In this document: positions 40,701 to 48,096 of the stretch, piece after piece
Layout of the letters: every line of letters begins with the position of its first letter
Position numbering within the stretch: position 1 is the stretch's first letter
NCBI GenBank assembly: GCA_039818945.1
Contig: JBCBSZ010000023.1
Location: forward strand, 1-64,000
Reading direction: 5' to 3'
DNA from: JBCBSZ01 sp039818945
GTDB lineage: Bacteria; Actinomycetota; Acidimicrobiia; Acidimicrobiales; Poriferisodalaceae
DNA: 64,000 nucleotides
Position numbers and translations under genes: made by a program
The notes under the pieces: model-generated
Told to the model about the DNA's origin: nothing
Seen by the model: the letters and a program-made list of their open reading frames with translations, nothing else
Database searches by the model: none

Positions 40701-41485
40701 GCGGCAGCCTCGCCGATGGTTGGCGCGACCGTCAGCGAGAACGACTCCGGAGAGACGTCGTCGTCTTGGACTGTCACCGTTGTGGACCCGATCGGTGAAG
40801 CTCCTTCTGCGGCGGACACGACGACGTCGCGGTCGCCATCGTCGTCGCTGTTCCCGACGGTGCTCAATACGACCGATCCGTTCGCTACACCGTGGGCCAA
40901 CGTGACCTGCGCGGTGTTGGCCGAACCAGGGAAGGATGCGTTGGCGAGGTCGACTACCGGGATCGACAGGTCGATAGTGCGGACGCCCTCGGTTCCACCC
41001 GTGCGGGTCACGTCGATCTGACTCGGATTCCCCTCGACCACAGCAGGAGGTGTGGCGGAGATCGCGACCGTGCCGGTCGGATCGTCCTGGATCGTGATGG
41101 TGGCGCCGTTTGTCGAAGCGACCCGAGCAGTGTCGGAGACGTCGGCCGCCACGATGATGGTCTCGTTTGGCTCGGCCACGGCATCGTCGACGATCGTGTA
41201 CCCGATAGTGGTAGAGAGGTCGCCGTTGGGAACCGTGACCTGTATCGGCCCGTTGAAGTCGGCGCCCGATGCTGAGCCCGTCAGGCTCAGCGGAATGGCC
41301 AGTCCATCGGAGGCCGTGTCGAGGGTGACAGTCAGGACGATGGTCGCCGTGCCCCCTTCGATCGTGGTGGTCGAACCGGTGATCGTCACGTCATACGGGG
41401 CGACCGCCCCCGCAGTCGTGGGCGACGCCACGAGTGCGGCCGCGACCAGGGTCAAGGACAGGAGCAGCTTGCCGAACCGGTTCAC
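37712..41485 (-). CDS. large secreted protein with Calx-beta-like, RTX-like and C-terminal propeller-like repeats
   Basis: A 1257-residue exported protein. The signal peptide is VNRFGKLLLSLTLVAAALVASPTTAGA. The first about 580 residues hold several Calx-beta-like modules (IVDDAVAEPNETI; DYAITGVTATAGEDFIAGTGTL then a DDPVADEGPAETFRITL block). Next comes a cadherin-like tandem module (TDEATPVQIDVLDNDTDGNGH, FTPVPGFVGSDSFVYRATDG), then RTX-like nonapeptides (GTPGNDVICGLGGNDTLDGLGGTDLLRGGPGNDLF), a region of strand repeats, and about six C-terminal units like GYWFVATDGGVFAFDADFLGS. It is probably a calcium-stabilised surface adhesin. GGAGG lies 7 bases before GTG 41485. The N-terminal half is visibly less GC-rich than the rest. 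Confidence 0.8.
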   Translation of the reverse strand: MNRFGKLLLSLTLVAAALVASPTTAGAVAPYDVTITGSTTTIEGGTATIVLTVTLDTASDGLAIPLSLTGSASGADFNGPIQVTVPNGDLSTTIGYTIVDDAVAEPNETIIVAADVSDTARVASTNGATITIQDDPTGTVAISATPPAVVEGNPSQIDVTRTGGTEGVRTIDLSIPVVDLANASFPGSANTAQVTLAHGVANGSVVLSTVGNSDDDGDRDVVVSAAEGASPIGSTTVTVQDDDVSPESFSLTVAPTIGEAAAGTLPITVNRTGGTGAAANYELVWTNGGRADISPSTFTLTGTNASQIVNLDPIDNRLDDGDAVIDIELRTTVSLNDLATASVTVLDDDLPPGVNVSLPPSVDEGGQAPIVLTRTGADGAPLNVSLGVTAPGELSPSNVSSSATYDFTWAAITDAAGTQETVQLQIPDDGIFNVVNNVTVSVTGGNVTGAADPVVEINDDESQLRFEPGPYTVSENQVKFAVDVLRVGSVDPVSVDYAITGVTATAGEDFIAGTGTLDWANGITVPQEIAVTIDDPVADEGPAETFRITLSNPSPNATIAGTNPITVTINQAPNSTPVGGPDTATTDEATPVQIDVLDNDTDGNGHQLTVEAATGTTSLGNGFTCGGTSCTFTPVPGFVGSDSFVYRATDGVAFTQNTTVTVFVGDAECTVVGTAGDDDLTGTPGNDVICGLGGNDTLDGLGGTDLLRGGPGNDLFIVDGGDIIEGGSGTDTADLTLGSGADVVDVRDGEVVVGGEIIEFTDLAEFVISLGGGNDSVEMTPSQTAIELAGGGGFDRLTYNSGGLTNVVETSNTITATGVAPLTYSGIEIVETDESRLIGTTAADDVVVTRISQDLTIDLLGAGDLLEVSIGALDGILTIDDSGSSGTDELIVIDGDGGSNIVVGSGTVRSGSELIEHDGIEVVEIIGQGGDDTITVEALGLAAAASTPSVKVDGGTGTDTLIVEAGGLDASVDVAAGIVSVAGRAPIEFTRIEFVDVRNASTEIPVASTAGYWMIDSIGTIYHFGAAVDLDDAPVSGAAVDLVPTPDGQGVWVLDSNGGVYAIGSATFFGGPAGTALDPGEGYVAIAPTPSGQGYWVFTSRGRVFTYGDASDHGNLLDLPLNGAIVDAIPTVSGLGYWMLGADGGVFALGDAEFFGSTGSLVLNQPAVGLVPDPDGVGYWFVATDGGVFAFDADFLGSMGSTPLNQPVNGMIPYGDGYLLVASDGGVFVFSDLPFVGSLGGNPPPNPVVGIAAPVSP

Positions 41486-41576
41486 CCGCGTTCCTCCGAC
41501 GGTTTCAGCGACCTGACGACGGTAACCGGTCCGCGGTCCCGACTCCAGCCACGGCAGCACGCTGCGCGGTCAGCGA

Positions 41577-41591
41577 ACGGATACGATCCGT
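41577..41591 (-). terminator. hairpin 20 bases after the lipBA stop
   Basis: ACGGAT and ATCCGT form a perfect 6-bp stem with a 3-base loop, downstream of lipBA on the minus strand. No T-run follows, so it may be an RNA-processing or weak termination site. Confidence 0.3.
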
Positions 41592-41611
41592 GACAACGGG
41601 CCGGTTCGGCC

Positions 41612-43285
41612 TCAGGCGGTGGCCGCGGAGGGGCTCGTGGCCCGTTCGGCCGACTCCCGAGCGTGGTAGCTGGACCGGGTGAGTGGTCCGGACTCGACGT
41701 GCGGGATCCCGAGCACGTCCATCCCGTGGGCTCGGAAGCGCTCGAAGGCCGCGGGCTCGACCCAGCGGTGCACCGGCAGGTGGTTGGTGGTCGGGCGCAG
41801 GTACTGGCCGATGGTGACGATGTCGCACCCGACGCCGCGCAGGTCGGTGAGGGTGGCGAGCACCTCGTCGTCGGTCTCGCCCATGCCGACGATGATCGAC
41901 GTCTTGGTGACCAGCCCCGCGGCGGCACCCCGGGCGAGGACGGCGAGGCTGCGGGCGTAGCCGGCCGACGGCCGCACCGCCCGCTGGAGCCGCGGCACCG
42001 ACTCCACGTTGTGGTTGAGCACGTCGGGTCGGGCGTCGAGGACGATCCGGAGCTGGTCGGCATCGCCGCGGAAGTCGGGGATGAGGACCTCGACCTTCGC
42101 TCCCGGCGTCCGGCGCCGGATGGCGTGGATCGTCTCGGCGAAGGCCGCCGCTCCCCCGTCGTCGAGGTCGTCGCGGGCGACGGCGGTGACGACGGCATGA
42201 GCGAGGCCCATCCGGCTGACGGCCTCGGCGACCCGCTCGGGCTCATCGGGATCGAGCGGCTCGGGCCGGCGGGTGTCGACGTCGCAGAACCCGCACGCAC
42301 GGGTGCACCGCTCGCCGTTGATCATGAAGGTCGCCGTGCCGTCTTCCCAGCACTCGAAGATGTTCGGGCACGAGGCCTCCTCGCACACCGTGCGGAGGTC
42401 GAGGTCGCGCATGACCCGCTTGAGCTGCAGGTACTCGGAGCCCATCTTCGCCTTGACCCGCAGCCACTCCGGCTTGCGGGTGGCGATCTGGAGCCCCTCG
42501 GTCACCCCGGCCTGGGCCAGTCGGCCGGTCAGGCGGACGTTCCCGGCGCCGTGATCCTTGACGACCTCACCGGACCCTCGACCTCGACTGAAGGGTGAGA
42601 GATCGGACGCCCGGTGCTTCCACACGACGTCGTGACGCTCGATCGCGCCGCCGCCCCACCGCTCGCCGGCCAACCGGCTGACGACGTCGACGACCTGGCG
42701 CATCTCCACGTCGAGCCCCTCGGCGGCGAGCGACGTGACCGGCTTGTCGTCGATGCCGCACGGGACGATGTGGCCGAACATGTCGAGGTCGGGAGCGACG
42801 TTGAGCGCGAAGCCGTGCATGGTGCGGCCTCGGGTGAGCCGGACGCCGATGGCGGCGATCTTGCGAGGTCGATCCCCGTCGGGATCGACCCACACCCCCG
42901 GGTACCGGTCGAGCCGGCCGGCCCCGGGGAGCCCCAGCTCGGCGAGCGCGTCGATGAGCAGCTGCTCGACCGCCGTGACGTACTCGACGGTGTCGGCCAT
43001 CCCACCGCCGCGCTTGCCGGGCAACGTGAGGATCGGGTAGCCGACGAGCTGGCCCGGACCGTGGTAGGTGACGTCGCCACCGCGGTCGGCCCGCACGAGC
43101 TCGGCGCCCACGTCGGCCGGCCGCACGAGCACGTTGGCGAGGTCGGCCCGCACGCCGAGCGTGTAGACGTGCGTGTGCTCGAGCAGGAGGAGGTGATCGG
43201 CCGGCGACGTCCCGTGCAGGGCGCGCTGGAGGTCGAGCGCCTCCGCGTAGGGCACCGAGCCCAACCACCGGACCTGCAGGGTCAT
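41612..43285 (-). CDS. lipB-lipA: fused octanoyltransferase LipB - lipoyl synthase LipA
   Basis: One uninterrupted 557-residue frame carries both lipoate enzymes. Residues 1 to about 225 are LipB: GGDVTYHGPGQLVGYPIL, Lys142 in RKIAAIGVR, catalytic Cys176 in HIVPCGIDDKPV. A linker of about 40 residues follows. From about 268 the sequence is LipA: RKPEWLRVKAKMGSEY, auxiliary cluster Cys301/306/312 (CEEASCPNIFEC), radical-SAM CxxxCxxC at 327/331/334, and the terminal RSSYH. LipB moves octanoate from ACP to the E2 lipoyl Lys and LipA inserts two sulfurs, so the fusion joins successive steps. AGAGGAG precedes the ATG. It lies 28 bases after sucB, whose product is its substrate. An internal lipA start cannot be excluded. 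Confidence 0.9.
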   Translation of the reverse strand: MTLQVRWLGSVPYAEALDLQRALHGTSPADHLLLLEHTHVYTLGVRADLANVLVRPADVGAELVRADRGGDVTYHGPGQLVGYPILTLPGKRGGGMADTVEYVTAVEQLLIDALAELGLPGAGRLDRYPGVWVDPDGDRPRKIAAIGVRLTRGRTMHGFALNVAPDLDMFGHIVPCGIDDKPVTSLAAEGLDVEMRQVVDVVSRLAGERWGGGAIERHDVVWKHRASDLSPFSRGRGSGEVVKDHGAGNVRLTGRLAQAGVTEGLQIATRKPEWLRVKAKMGSEYLQLKRVMRDLDLRTVCEEASCPNIFECWEDGTATFMINGERCTRACGFCDVDTRRPEPLDPDEPERVAEAVSRMGLAHAVVTAVARDDLDDGGAAAFAETIHAIRRRTPGAKVEVLIPDFRGDADQLRIVLDARPDVLNHNVESVPRLQRAVRPSAGYARSLAVLARGAAAGLVTKTSIIVGMGETDDEVLATLTDLRGVGCDIVTIGQYLRPTTNHLPVHRWVEPAAFERFRAHGMDVLGIPHVESGPLTRSSYHARESAERATSPSAATA

Positions 43286-43313
43286 CGCTGCTCCTCTCCC
43301 GTCGATGCGGGTG

Positions 43314-44765
43314 TCAGATCTCCTGCTCCCAGTCGCGGGTCTCGATGATCTCCTTGACCCGGCGCAGGAACGAGGCGGCGTAGCCACCGTCGAAGGCACG
43401 GTGATCCCAGCTGAGCGAGAGGTAGCCGACCGAGTGGACGGCGATGGTCTCGTTGCCGAACTGGTCCTCGACCACGACCGGCTTGCGGCTGATCCCGTCG
43501 GTCGACAGGACCGCCACCTGCGGCTGGTTGATGATCGCCGAGGTGATGTGGGTCCCGAAGCTGCCGTTGTTGGAGATCGTGAACGTGCCGCCGGCGATGT
43601 CGTCCATGTTCAGCGACTTCGATCGGGCTCGACCGGCGAGGTCGTTGATCTCGCGGGTGATGCCCCGCAGGTTCTTCTCGTCGGCGTGCTTCACCACCGG
43701 CACGATGAGGCCTTCGAAGTTCAGGTCGACGGCGATGCCGAGGTGCACGTCGCGGTGCACGACGAGGTGATCACCCTCGACCGACGCGTTGAGGTCGGGG
43801 AACTCGCCCAGCGCCTCGACGACGGCGAGCGCCTGGAACGGCAGGTACGTGAGGCTGTACCCCTCCGCCTGCTTGAACGCCGCCTTGTGGACCTTGCGCA
43901 CCCGATCGACGTTCTCGTAGTCGACCTCCATGACCGTGAGCACGTGCGGCGACGTCGCCAGGGACATCACCATGTGCTCGCCGGTGCGACGCCGGATGTT
44001 GTTGAACGGCGCGATGACGGTGCGGTCCCCGGCGACGGCCGGCGCAGCAGCGGGCGCCGGGGCGGGCGGAGGTGCCGGGGCCGGGGCGGGCGCCGGGGCG
44101 GGCGGAGGTGCCGGAGCCGGAGGTGCGGGAGCCGGAGGTGCGGGCGCCGGGGCCGGAGTCGGCGCGGCGGGCGCCGGAGCAGCGGGTGCAGGCGCGGCGG
44201 CCGGGGCGGCCTTCGCGTCGTCGTCGATCGCGTTGAGGACGTCGTTGCGGGTGATCCTGCCGCCGACGCCGGTGCCCTCGATCCGGTCGGGGTCGAGGCC
44301 GTGCTCGGTGATGAGCCGGCGCACGACCGGCGACAGCAACCGGCCCTCGGTGGCGGAGGCGGCGGCCGCCGGCGCGGGCTGAGGCTCAGGTTGAGGTGCA
44401 GGGGCGGGAGCCGGCGCGGGCGGCGGAGGCGGCGCGGGGGCGGGCGCGGGAGCCGGAGCCGGAGCGGGCGCCGGAGCCGGGGCGGGCGCAGGAGCGGCCT
44501 CGGGCGTCGGCGCGGCGCCGTCGCCCGCTGGCGAGTCCGAGATGCGGGCGATGACCTCGCCCACGTCGACGGTCTCACCCTCGGGGGCGACGATCTCGGT
44601 GATGAACCCGGCGGCCGGCGACGGGACCTCGGAGTCGACCTTGTCGGTCGAGACCTCGAACAGCGTCTCGTCGATCTCGACCCGATCGCCGACCTGCTTG
44701 AACCAGCGGGTGATGGTGCCCTCGGTGACGGTCTCGCCCAGCTGGGGCATCTCGATATCGGCCAT
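43314..44765 (-). CDS. sucB: dihydrolipoamide acyltransferase E2 (2-oxoglutarate dehydrogenase type)
   Basis: A 483-residue E2. A single lipoyl domain has TLFEVSTDKVDSEVPSP (lipoyl-Lys42). Two long Ala/Pro-rich flexible linkers follow on either side of a peripheral subunit-binding domain (LLSPVVRRLITEHGLDPDRIEGTGVGGRITRNDVLNAI). The catalytic domain ends with SWDHRAFDGGYAASFLRRVKEII, including the active-site His and Asp. It carries acyl groups from E1 to CoA within the 2-oxo acid dehydrogenase complex. Order and sequence fit the actinobacterial SucB, but a branched-chain or pyruvate E2 role cannot be ruled out. Its ATG overlaps the lpdA stop. Confidence 0.88.
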   Translation of the reverse strand: MADIEMPQLGETVTEGTITRWFKQVGDRVEIDETLFEVSTDKVDSEVPSPAAGFITEIVAPEGETVDVGEVIARISDSPAGDGAAPTPEAAPAPAPAPAPAPAPAPAPAPAPPPPPAPAPAPAPQPEPQPAPAAAASATEGRLLSPVVRRLITEHGLDPDRIEGTGVGGRITRNDVLNAIDDDAKAAPAAAPAPAAPAPAAPTPAPAPAPPAPAPPAPAPPPAPAPAPAPAPPPAPAPAAAPAVAGDRTVIAPFNNIRRRTGEHMVMSLATSPHVLTVMEVDYENVDRVRKVHKAAFKQAEGYSLTYLPFQALAVVEALGEFPDLNASVEGDHLVVHRDVHLGIAVDLNFEGLIVPVVKHADEKNLRGITREINDLAGRARSKSLNMDDIAGGTFTISNNGSFGTHITSAIINQPQVAVLSTDGISRKPVVVEDQFGNETIAVHSVGYLSLSWDHRAFDGGYAASFLRRVKEIIETRDWEQEI

Positions 44766-46174
44766 CAGGAGTGCATTCCTCTCCCGGTCAGACCCAGCAC
44801 GGTCTCACCGAACAACTCGGACATCGTGGGATGGGGCTGGATGAAGGCCGCCACGTCGTCGACGGTGGCCTCCCAGTTGACGGCCAGGTACCCCTGACCG
44901 AGCTGCTCGGTGACCCAGGGACCCATCATGTGCACCCCGAGGATCCGCCCCGCGGTGCCGTCGGGGTTCTGCTCGGCGATGACCTTCACGAGCCCCTCGG
45001 TCTCGCCGACGATCAGCGCCCGTCCGTTGCCCGTGAACTTGTGCTTCTCGGCCACCACGTCGAACCCGCGGGCCTTCGCCTCCTCCTCGGTGAGGCCGGC
45101 GAAGGCGACCTCGGGGTGGCAGTAGATGCACCACGGCACCCGGTCGTGGTCGATCGGGGTGACCGGCTCGCCCAGGATCTGCTTGATGACGAGCATCGCC
45201 TCGGCGTAGCCGATGTGGGCCAGCTGCGAGGTCGGGATGAGGTCGCCGATGGCGAAGACGCCCGGCACCGACGTGGCGCACCACTCATCGACCTTCACGT
45301 ACCCGCGCTCGTCGAGCTCGACGCCGGTCCCGTCGGCGAGCAGCGCCTCGCTGTAGGGACGGCGACCGACCGACACGACGACCAGGTCGACGTCGAGATC
45401 GTCGGCGCCCTCGACGTGCACCGTGGTGCCCCCGCCGTCCTTCGGCGTGTGGCCGTTGACCCGCACGCCGGTCTTGACCTGCACGCCCCGCTTCTTGAAC
45501 GCCTTGGTGAGGGCCTTGGTGACGTCGGTGTCGCAGCCGGGCACGATGCGATCGAGCGCCTCGAGGATCGTGACCTCGGCGCCGAGGTCCGACAACATCG
45601 ACGCGAACTCGCACCCGATGGCGCCGCCGCCGATGACCGCGGCGCGCTGCGGGACGAAGTCGAGATCGAGCACCTCGTCGCTGGTCATCACCAGCCGCCC
45701 GTCGACGTCGAAGCCGGGGATCGTGCGGGGCACCGAACCGGCGGCGAGGATGACGTTGTCGGCGATGATCGTGCCCTCGGCGCCGTCGTGGTAGCGCACC
45801 TTGACCGTGCCATCGGCCTGGAGCGTGCCGACACCCTCGTGCACGTCGGCCTTGCGCCGCTTGAGCAGGCCGCGCAGACCACCGTGGAGGGTGTCGACGA
45901 CCTGGTTCTTGGCGGCGACCGCCTCGTTCATGTCGACCGACGGCTCGCCGACGGTGATGCCGAACTTCTTCGCCTCGGAGATGTGACGGAACGTCGCCGA
46001 GGTCTCGAGCAACCGCTTGGCGGGGATGCAGCCTCGATGGAGGCAGGTCCCGCCCATCTTGTCCTTCTCGACGACCGCGATCTTCAGTCCGGCCGCACTG
46101 CCGTAGAGGGCTGCGCCCTCTCCCCCTGGTCCGCCACCGATGATGACGACATCGACCTGCTCTGCCTCGCTCAT
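44765..46174 (-). CDS. lpdA: dihydrolipoyl dehydrogenase (E3)
   Basis: A 469-residue flavoprotein. The FAD motif is VVIIGGGPGGEGAALYGSAAG, the redox disulfide Cys44/Cys49 in GGTCLHRGCIPAK, the NAD motif AAVIGGGAIGCEFASML, the FAD motif GVFAIGDLIPTSQLAH and the C-terminal catalytic His-Glu in QPHPTMSELFGE. It reoxidises the dihydrolipoyl arm of E2. ATG 46174 is preferred over GTG 46177 because GAGGAG is close upstream. A -10-like TAGCCT lies at 46204-46199, giving a leader of about 18 bases. It heads the lpdA-sucB-lipBA operon. Confidence 0.95.
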   Translation of the reverse strand: MSEAEQVDVVIIGGGPGGEGAALYGSAAGLKIAVVEKDKMGGTCLHRGCIPAKRLLETSATFRHISEAKKFGITVGEPSVDMNEAVAAKNQVVDTLHGGLRGLLKRRKADVHEGVGTLQADGTVKVRYHDGAEGTIIADNVILAAGSVPRTIPGFDVDGRLVMTSDEVLDLDFVPQRAAVIGGGAIGCEFASMLSDLGAEVTILEALDRIVPGCDTDVTKALTKAFKKRGVQVKTGVRVNGHTPKDGGGTTVHVEGADDLDVDLVVVSVGRRPYSEALLADGTGVELDERGYVKVDEWCATSVPGVFAIGDLIPTSQLAHIGYAEAMLVIKQILGEPVTPIDHDRVPWCIYCHPEVAFAGLTEEEAKARGFDVVAEKHKFTGNGRALIVGETEGLVKVIAEQNPDGTAGRILGVHMMGPWVTEQLGQGYLAVNWEATVDDVAAFIQPHPTMSELFGETVLGLTGRGMHS

Positions 46175-46256
46175 CACGCTCCTCGCATCGACGCCGTCAG
46201 GCTAGCGAGGAGCGGCGACGAACTCGGCCGGAGGTGCACTGCTGGTGCTCTCTCCA

Positions 46257-46346
46257 CTAGAGGACGAGCGCCATCTGCACGGCGAAGGCGATGAGGATCG
46301 CCATGCCGGTCACCATGGCCAGCATGATGAGGTGTCGGGTGCTCAC
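46257..46346 (-). CDS. 29-residue single-helix membrane protein
   Basis: A short frame starting at GTG 46346 and ending at TAG 46257 encodes VSTRHLIMLAMVTGMAIL followed by IAFAVQMALVL: a short basic start and one hydrophobic helix. TAGACT lies 8 bases before the GTG, as for other leaderless genes here. It has no soluble domain, so a regulatory or complex-stabilising role is the only guess. The frame could be fortuitous, but the promoter spacing and the almost purely apolar composition favour a real gene. Confidence 0.45.
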   Translation of the reverse strand: MSTRHLIMLAMVTGMAILIAFAVQMALVL

Positions 46347-46354
46347 GGCCGATC

Positions 46355-46360
46355 AGTCTA
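46355..46360 (-). promoter_or_regulatory. -10 element for the 29-residue membrane protein
   Basis: TAGACT on the minus strand is followed by 8 bases and GTG 46346. Confidence 0.4.
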
Positions 46361-46387
46361 CGGGCGAGGGCTCGCGCTCCGACCGGG

Positions 46388-46651
46388 TCACTCCGACCGT
46401 CGGCGGCGCAGGAGCACGCCGGTGAGCAGGGTCGCCACGGCACCCGCGACGGCCGAGGCGAGCATCACGAGCCACAGCGCGGCGTCACCGTCGAACAGCA
46501 ACCAGCTGACCTCCGCGCTGTCGGTGTTCTGCACCACGAAGGCGCCGAAGCCGGCGACGACGAGGCCGAGGAGGACCAGGTTGACGATCGTCCGCCGCGA
46601 TCCGGTGTCACCGGCAGCGGTACCCGAGTCGCTGCTCGTGTCGTCGGCCAT
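46388..46651 (-). CDS. LapA-like (DUF1049) membrane protein
   Basis: An 87-residue protein with two membrane helices: TIVNLVLLGLVVAGFGAFVVQNTDSAEVSWLLF and ALWLVMLASAVAGAVATLLTGVLL, ending RRRRSE. The 'QNTDSAEVSWLLF' segment between the helices is the signature of the LapA/DUF1049 family, whose E. coli member assists envelope assembly. The start ATG 46651 follows TAACCT at 6 bases. Confidence 0.75.
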   Translation of the reverse strand: MADDTSSDSGTAAGDTGSRRTIVNLVLLGLVVAGFGAFVVQNTDSAEVSWLLFDGDAALWLVMLASAVAGAVATLLTGVLLRRRRSE

Positions 46652-46657
46652 GGCCGG

Positions 46658-46663
46658 AGGTTA
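46658..46663 (-). promoter_or_regulatory. -10 element for leaderless lapA-like mRNA
   Basis: TAACCT on the minus strand is followed by 6 bases and ATG 46651. Confidence 0.5.
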
Positions 46664-46752
46664 GTGACAGCGCTCGTGCCGTCGCTCGCATCGCCTCGGG
46701 GACCGGACAGGGACCAGACTGTCCGGACCCCCCGAACGACGAGGAGCACATC

Positions 46753-47649
46753 GTGCACGTCGCCATCACCGGATCGTCCGGTCTGATCGGTACGGCGCTC
46801 ACCGAGAGCCTGCGCACCGACGGCCACCAGGTCACCCGTTTCGTCCGCTCGGCCTCCGGCGCGGACGACACCGCGCGGTGGGATCCCGCCGCCGGAGAGA
46901 TCGACACCGACGCGCTGGCGGCCGCCGACGCGGTCGTCCACCTCGCCGGCGTCGGCATCGCCGATCAGCGGTGGTCGGACGCGCACAAGCAGGCCGTGCT
47001 CGACAGCCGGACCGACGGGACGACCACCCTCGCACGGGCGCTGGCCGACCTGACCGACGGCCCGAAGGTGCTGCTGTCCGGCTCGGCCATCGGCTACTAC
47101 GGCCAGACCGGCGACGACGCCGTCGACGAGACCGCACCGGCCGGGTCCGACTACCTCGCCGACGTCTGCGTGCAGTGGGAGGCGGCGGCCGCACCGGCGG
47201 TCGAGGCCGGGCTGCGCGTGGCGTACCTGCGCACCGGCATCGTCCAGAGCGCGGCGGGTGGGCAGCTCAAGAAGCAGCTGCTGCCGTTCAAGCTGGGCGT
47301 CGGGGGGCGCATCGGCGACGGGCAGCAGTACGTGAGCTGGATCACCCTCATCGACGAGGTCCGGGCCATCCGCTACCTCCTCGACCAGGACGTCGCGGGG
47401 CCGGTCAACCTCACGGCGCCCAACCCCGCCCGCAACATCGACTACACCAAGGCGCTCGGCTCGGTGTTGGGTCGTCCGACGATCTTCCCGGTCCCGACCT
47501 TCGCCCTGAAGCTCATCCTCGGCAGCGAGGGGGCCGAGGCGCTGGCGCTGTCGAGCCAGCGGGTGCTGCCGAAGGTCCTGACCGAGCACGGGTTCGAGTT
47601 CTCGCACACCGACATCGAGGCCGGCCTGCGGGCCGAGCTCGGGAAGTAG
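46753..47649 (+). CDS. TIGR01777 family SDR epimerase
   Basis: A 298-residue extended SDR of the TIGR01777/YfcH group. It shows VAITGSSGLIGTALTESLRTDGHQVTRFVR, VVHLAGVGIADQRWSDAHKQAVLDSRTDGT, SGSAIGYYGQTGDDAVDE and PFKLGVGGRIGDGQQYVSWI. The conserved C-terminal LPKVLTEHGFEFSHTDIEAGL is present. The biochemical role of this family is not established. AGGAG is 7 bases before GTG 46753. It is followed after 6 bases by an SRPBCC gene, with which the family is often paired. Confidence 0.88.
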   Translation: MHVAITGSSGLIGTALTESLRTDGHQVTRFVRSASGADDTARWDPAAGEIDTDALAAADAVVHLAGVGIADQRWSDAHKQAVLDSRTDGTTTLARALADLTDGPKVLLSGSAIGYYGQTGDDAVDETAPAGSDYLADVCVQWEAAAAPAVEAGLRVAYLRTGIVQSAAGGQLKKQLLPFKLGVGGRIGDGQQYVSWITLIDEVRAIRYLLDQDVAGPVNLTAPNPARNIDYTKALGSVLGRPTIFPVPTFALKLILGSEGAEALALSSQRVLPKVLTEHGFEFSHTDIEAGLRAELGK

Positions 47650-47655
47650 GCATCC

Positions 47656-48093
47656 ATGGCAGAGCAGGTCGTGTCCCACACGAAGTTCGTCGCCGCACCG
47701 CCGGAGGAGATCTTCGCCCTCCTGCAGGACCCGTCGAAGCACGCCGAGATCGACGGCTCGGACATGGTGCAGGGCCAGCGCGGCGAGTCGAAGCGCCTCG
47801 AGATGGGCTCCAAGTTCGGGATGGACATGAAGATCGGCCCGATCCCCTACCGCATCAGCAACACCGTCGTGGAGTTCGAGCAGGACCGGCTCATCGCCTG
47901 GCGCCACTTCGGCGGCCACCGGTGGCGGTGGGAGCTCGAACCGGCAGAGGGCGGAACCACCGTCACCGAGTCGTTCGACTGGTCGACCGCCATCATCCCG
48001 AAGGCGCTCGAGATCGCCGGCTACCCGAAGAAGAACGGCGAGGCGATCGAGAAGACCCTCGACCACCTCGCCTCGCGCTACGCGACGACCTGA
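47656..48093 (+). CDS. SRPBCC / polyketide cyclase-like protein
   Basis: A 145-residue START-like protein: VVSHTKFVAAPPEEIFALLQDPSKHAEIDGSDMVQG, then GMDMKIGPIPYRISNTVVEFEQDRLIAWRHFGGHRWRWEL and a C-terminal helix KTLDHLASRYA. It should bind a hydrophobic ligand in the helix-grip cavity; the ligand is unknown. It is co-directional with the epimerase gene, 6 bases downstream. Confidence 0.82.
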   Translation: MAEQVVSHTKFVAAPPEEIFALLQDPSKHAEIDGSDMVQGQRGESKRLEMGSKFGMDMKIGPIPYRISNTVVEFEQDRLIAWRHFGGHRWRWELEPAEGGTTVTESFDWSTAIIPKALEIAGYPKKNGEAIEKTLDHLASRYATT

Positions 48094-48096
48094 CGA

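Noticed and set aside
42470..42560. Separate lipB and lipA genes
   Set aside because: No stop codon and no ribosome binding site separate the two domains, so a fusion is the simpler reading; an internal start is kept as a possibility.
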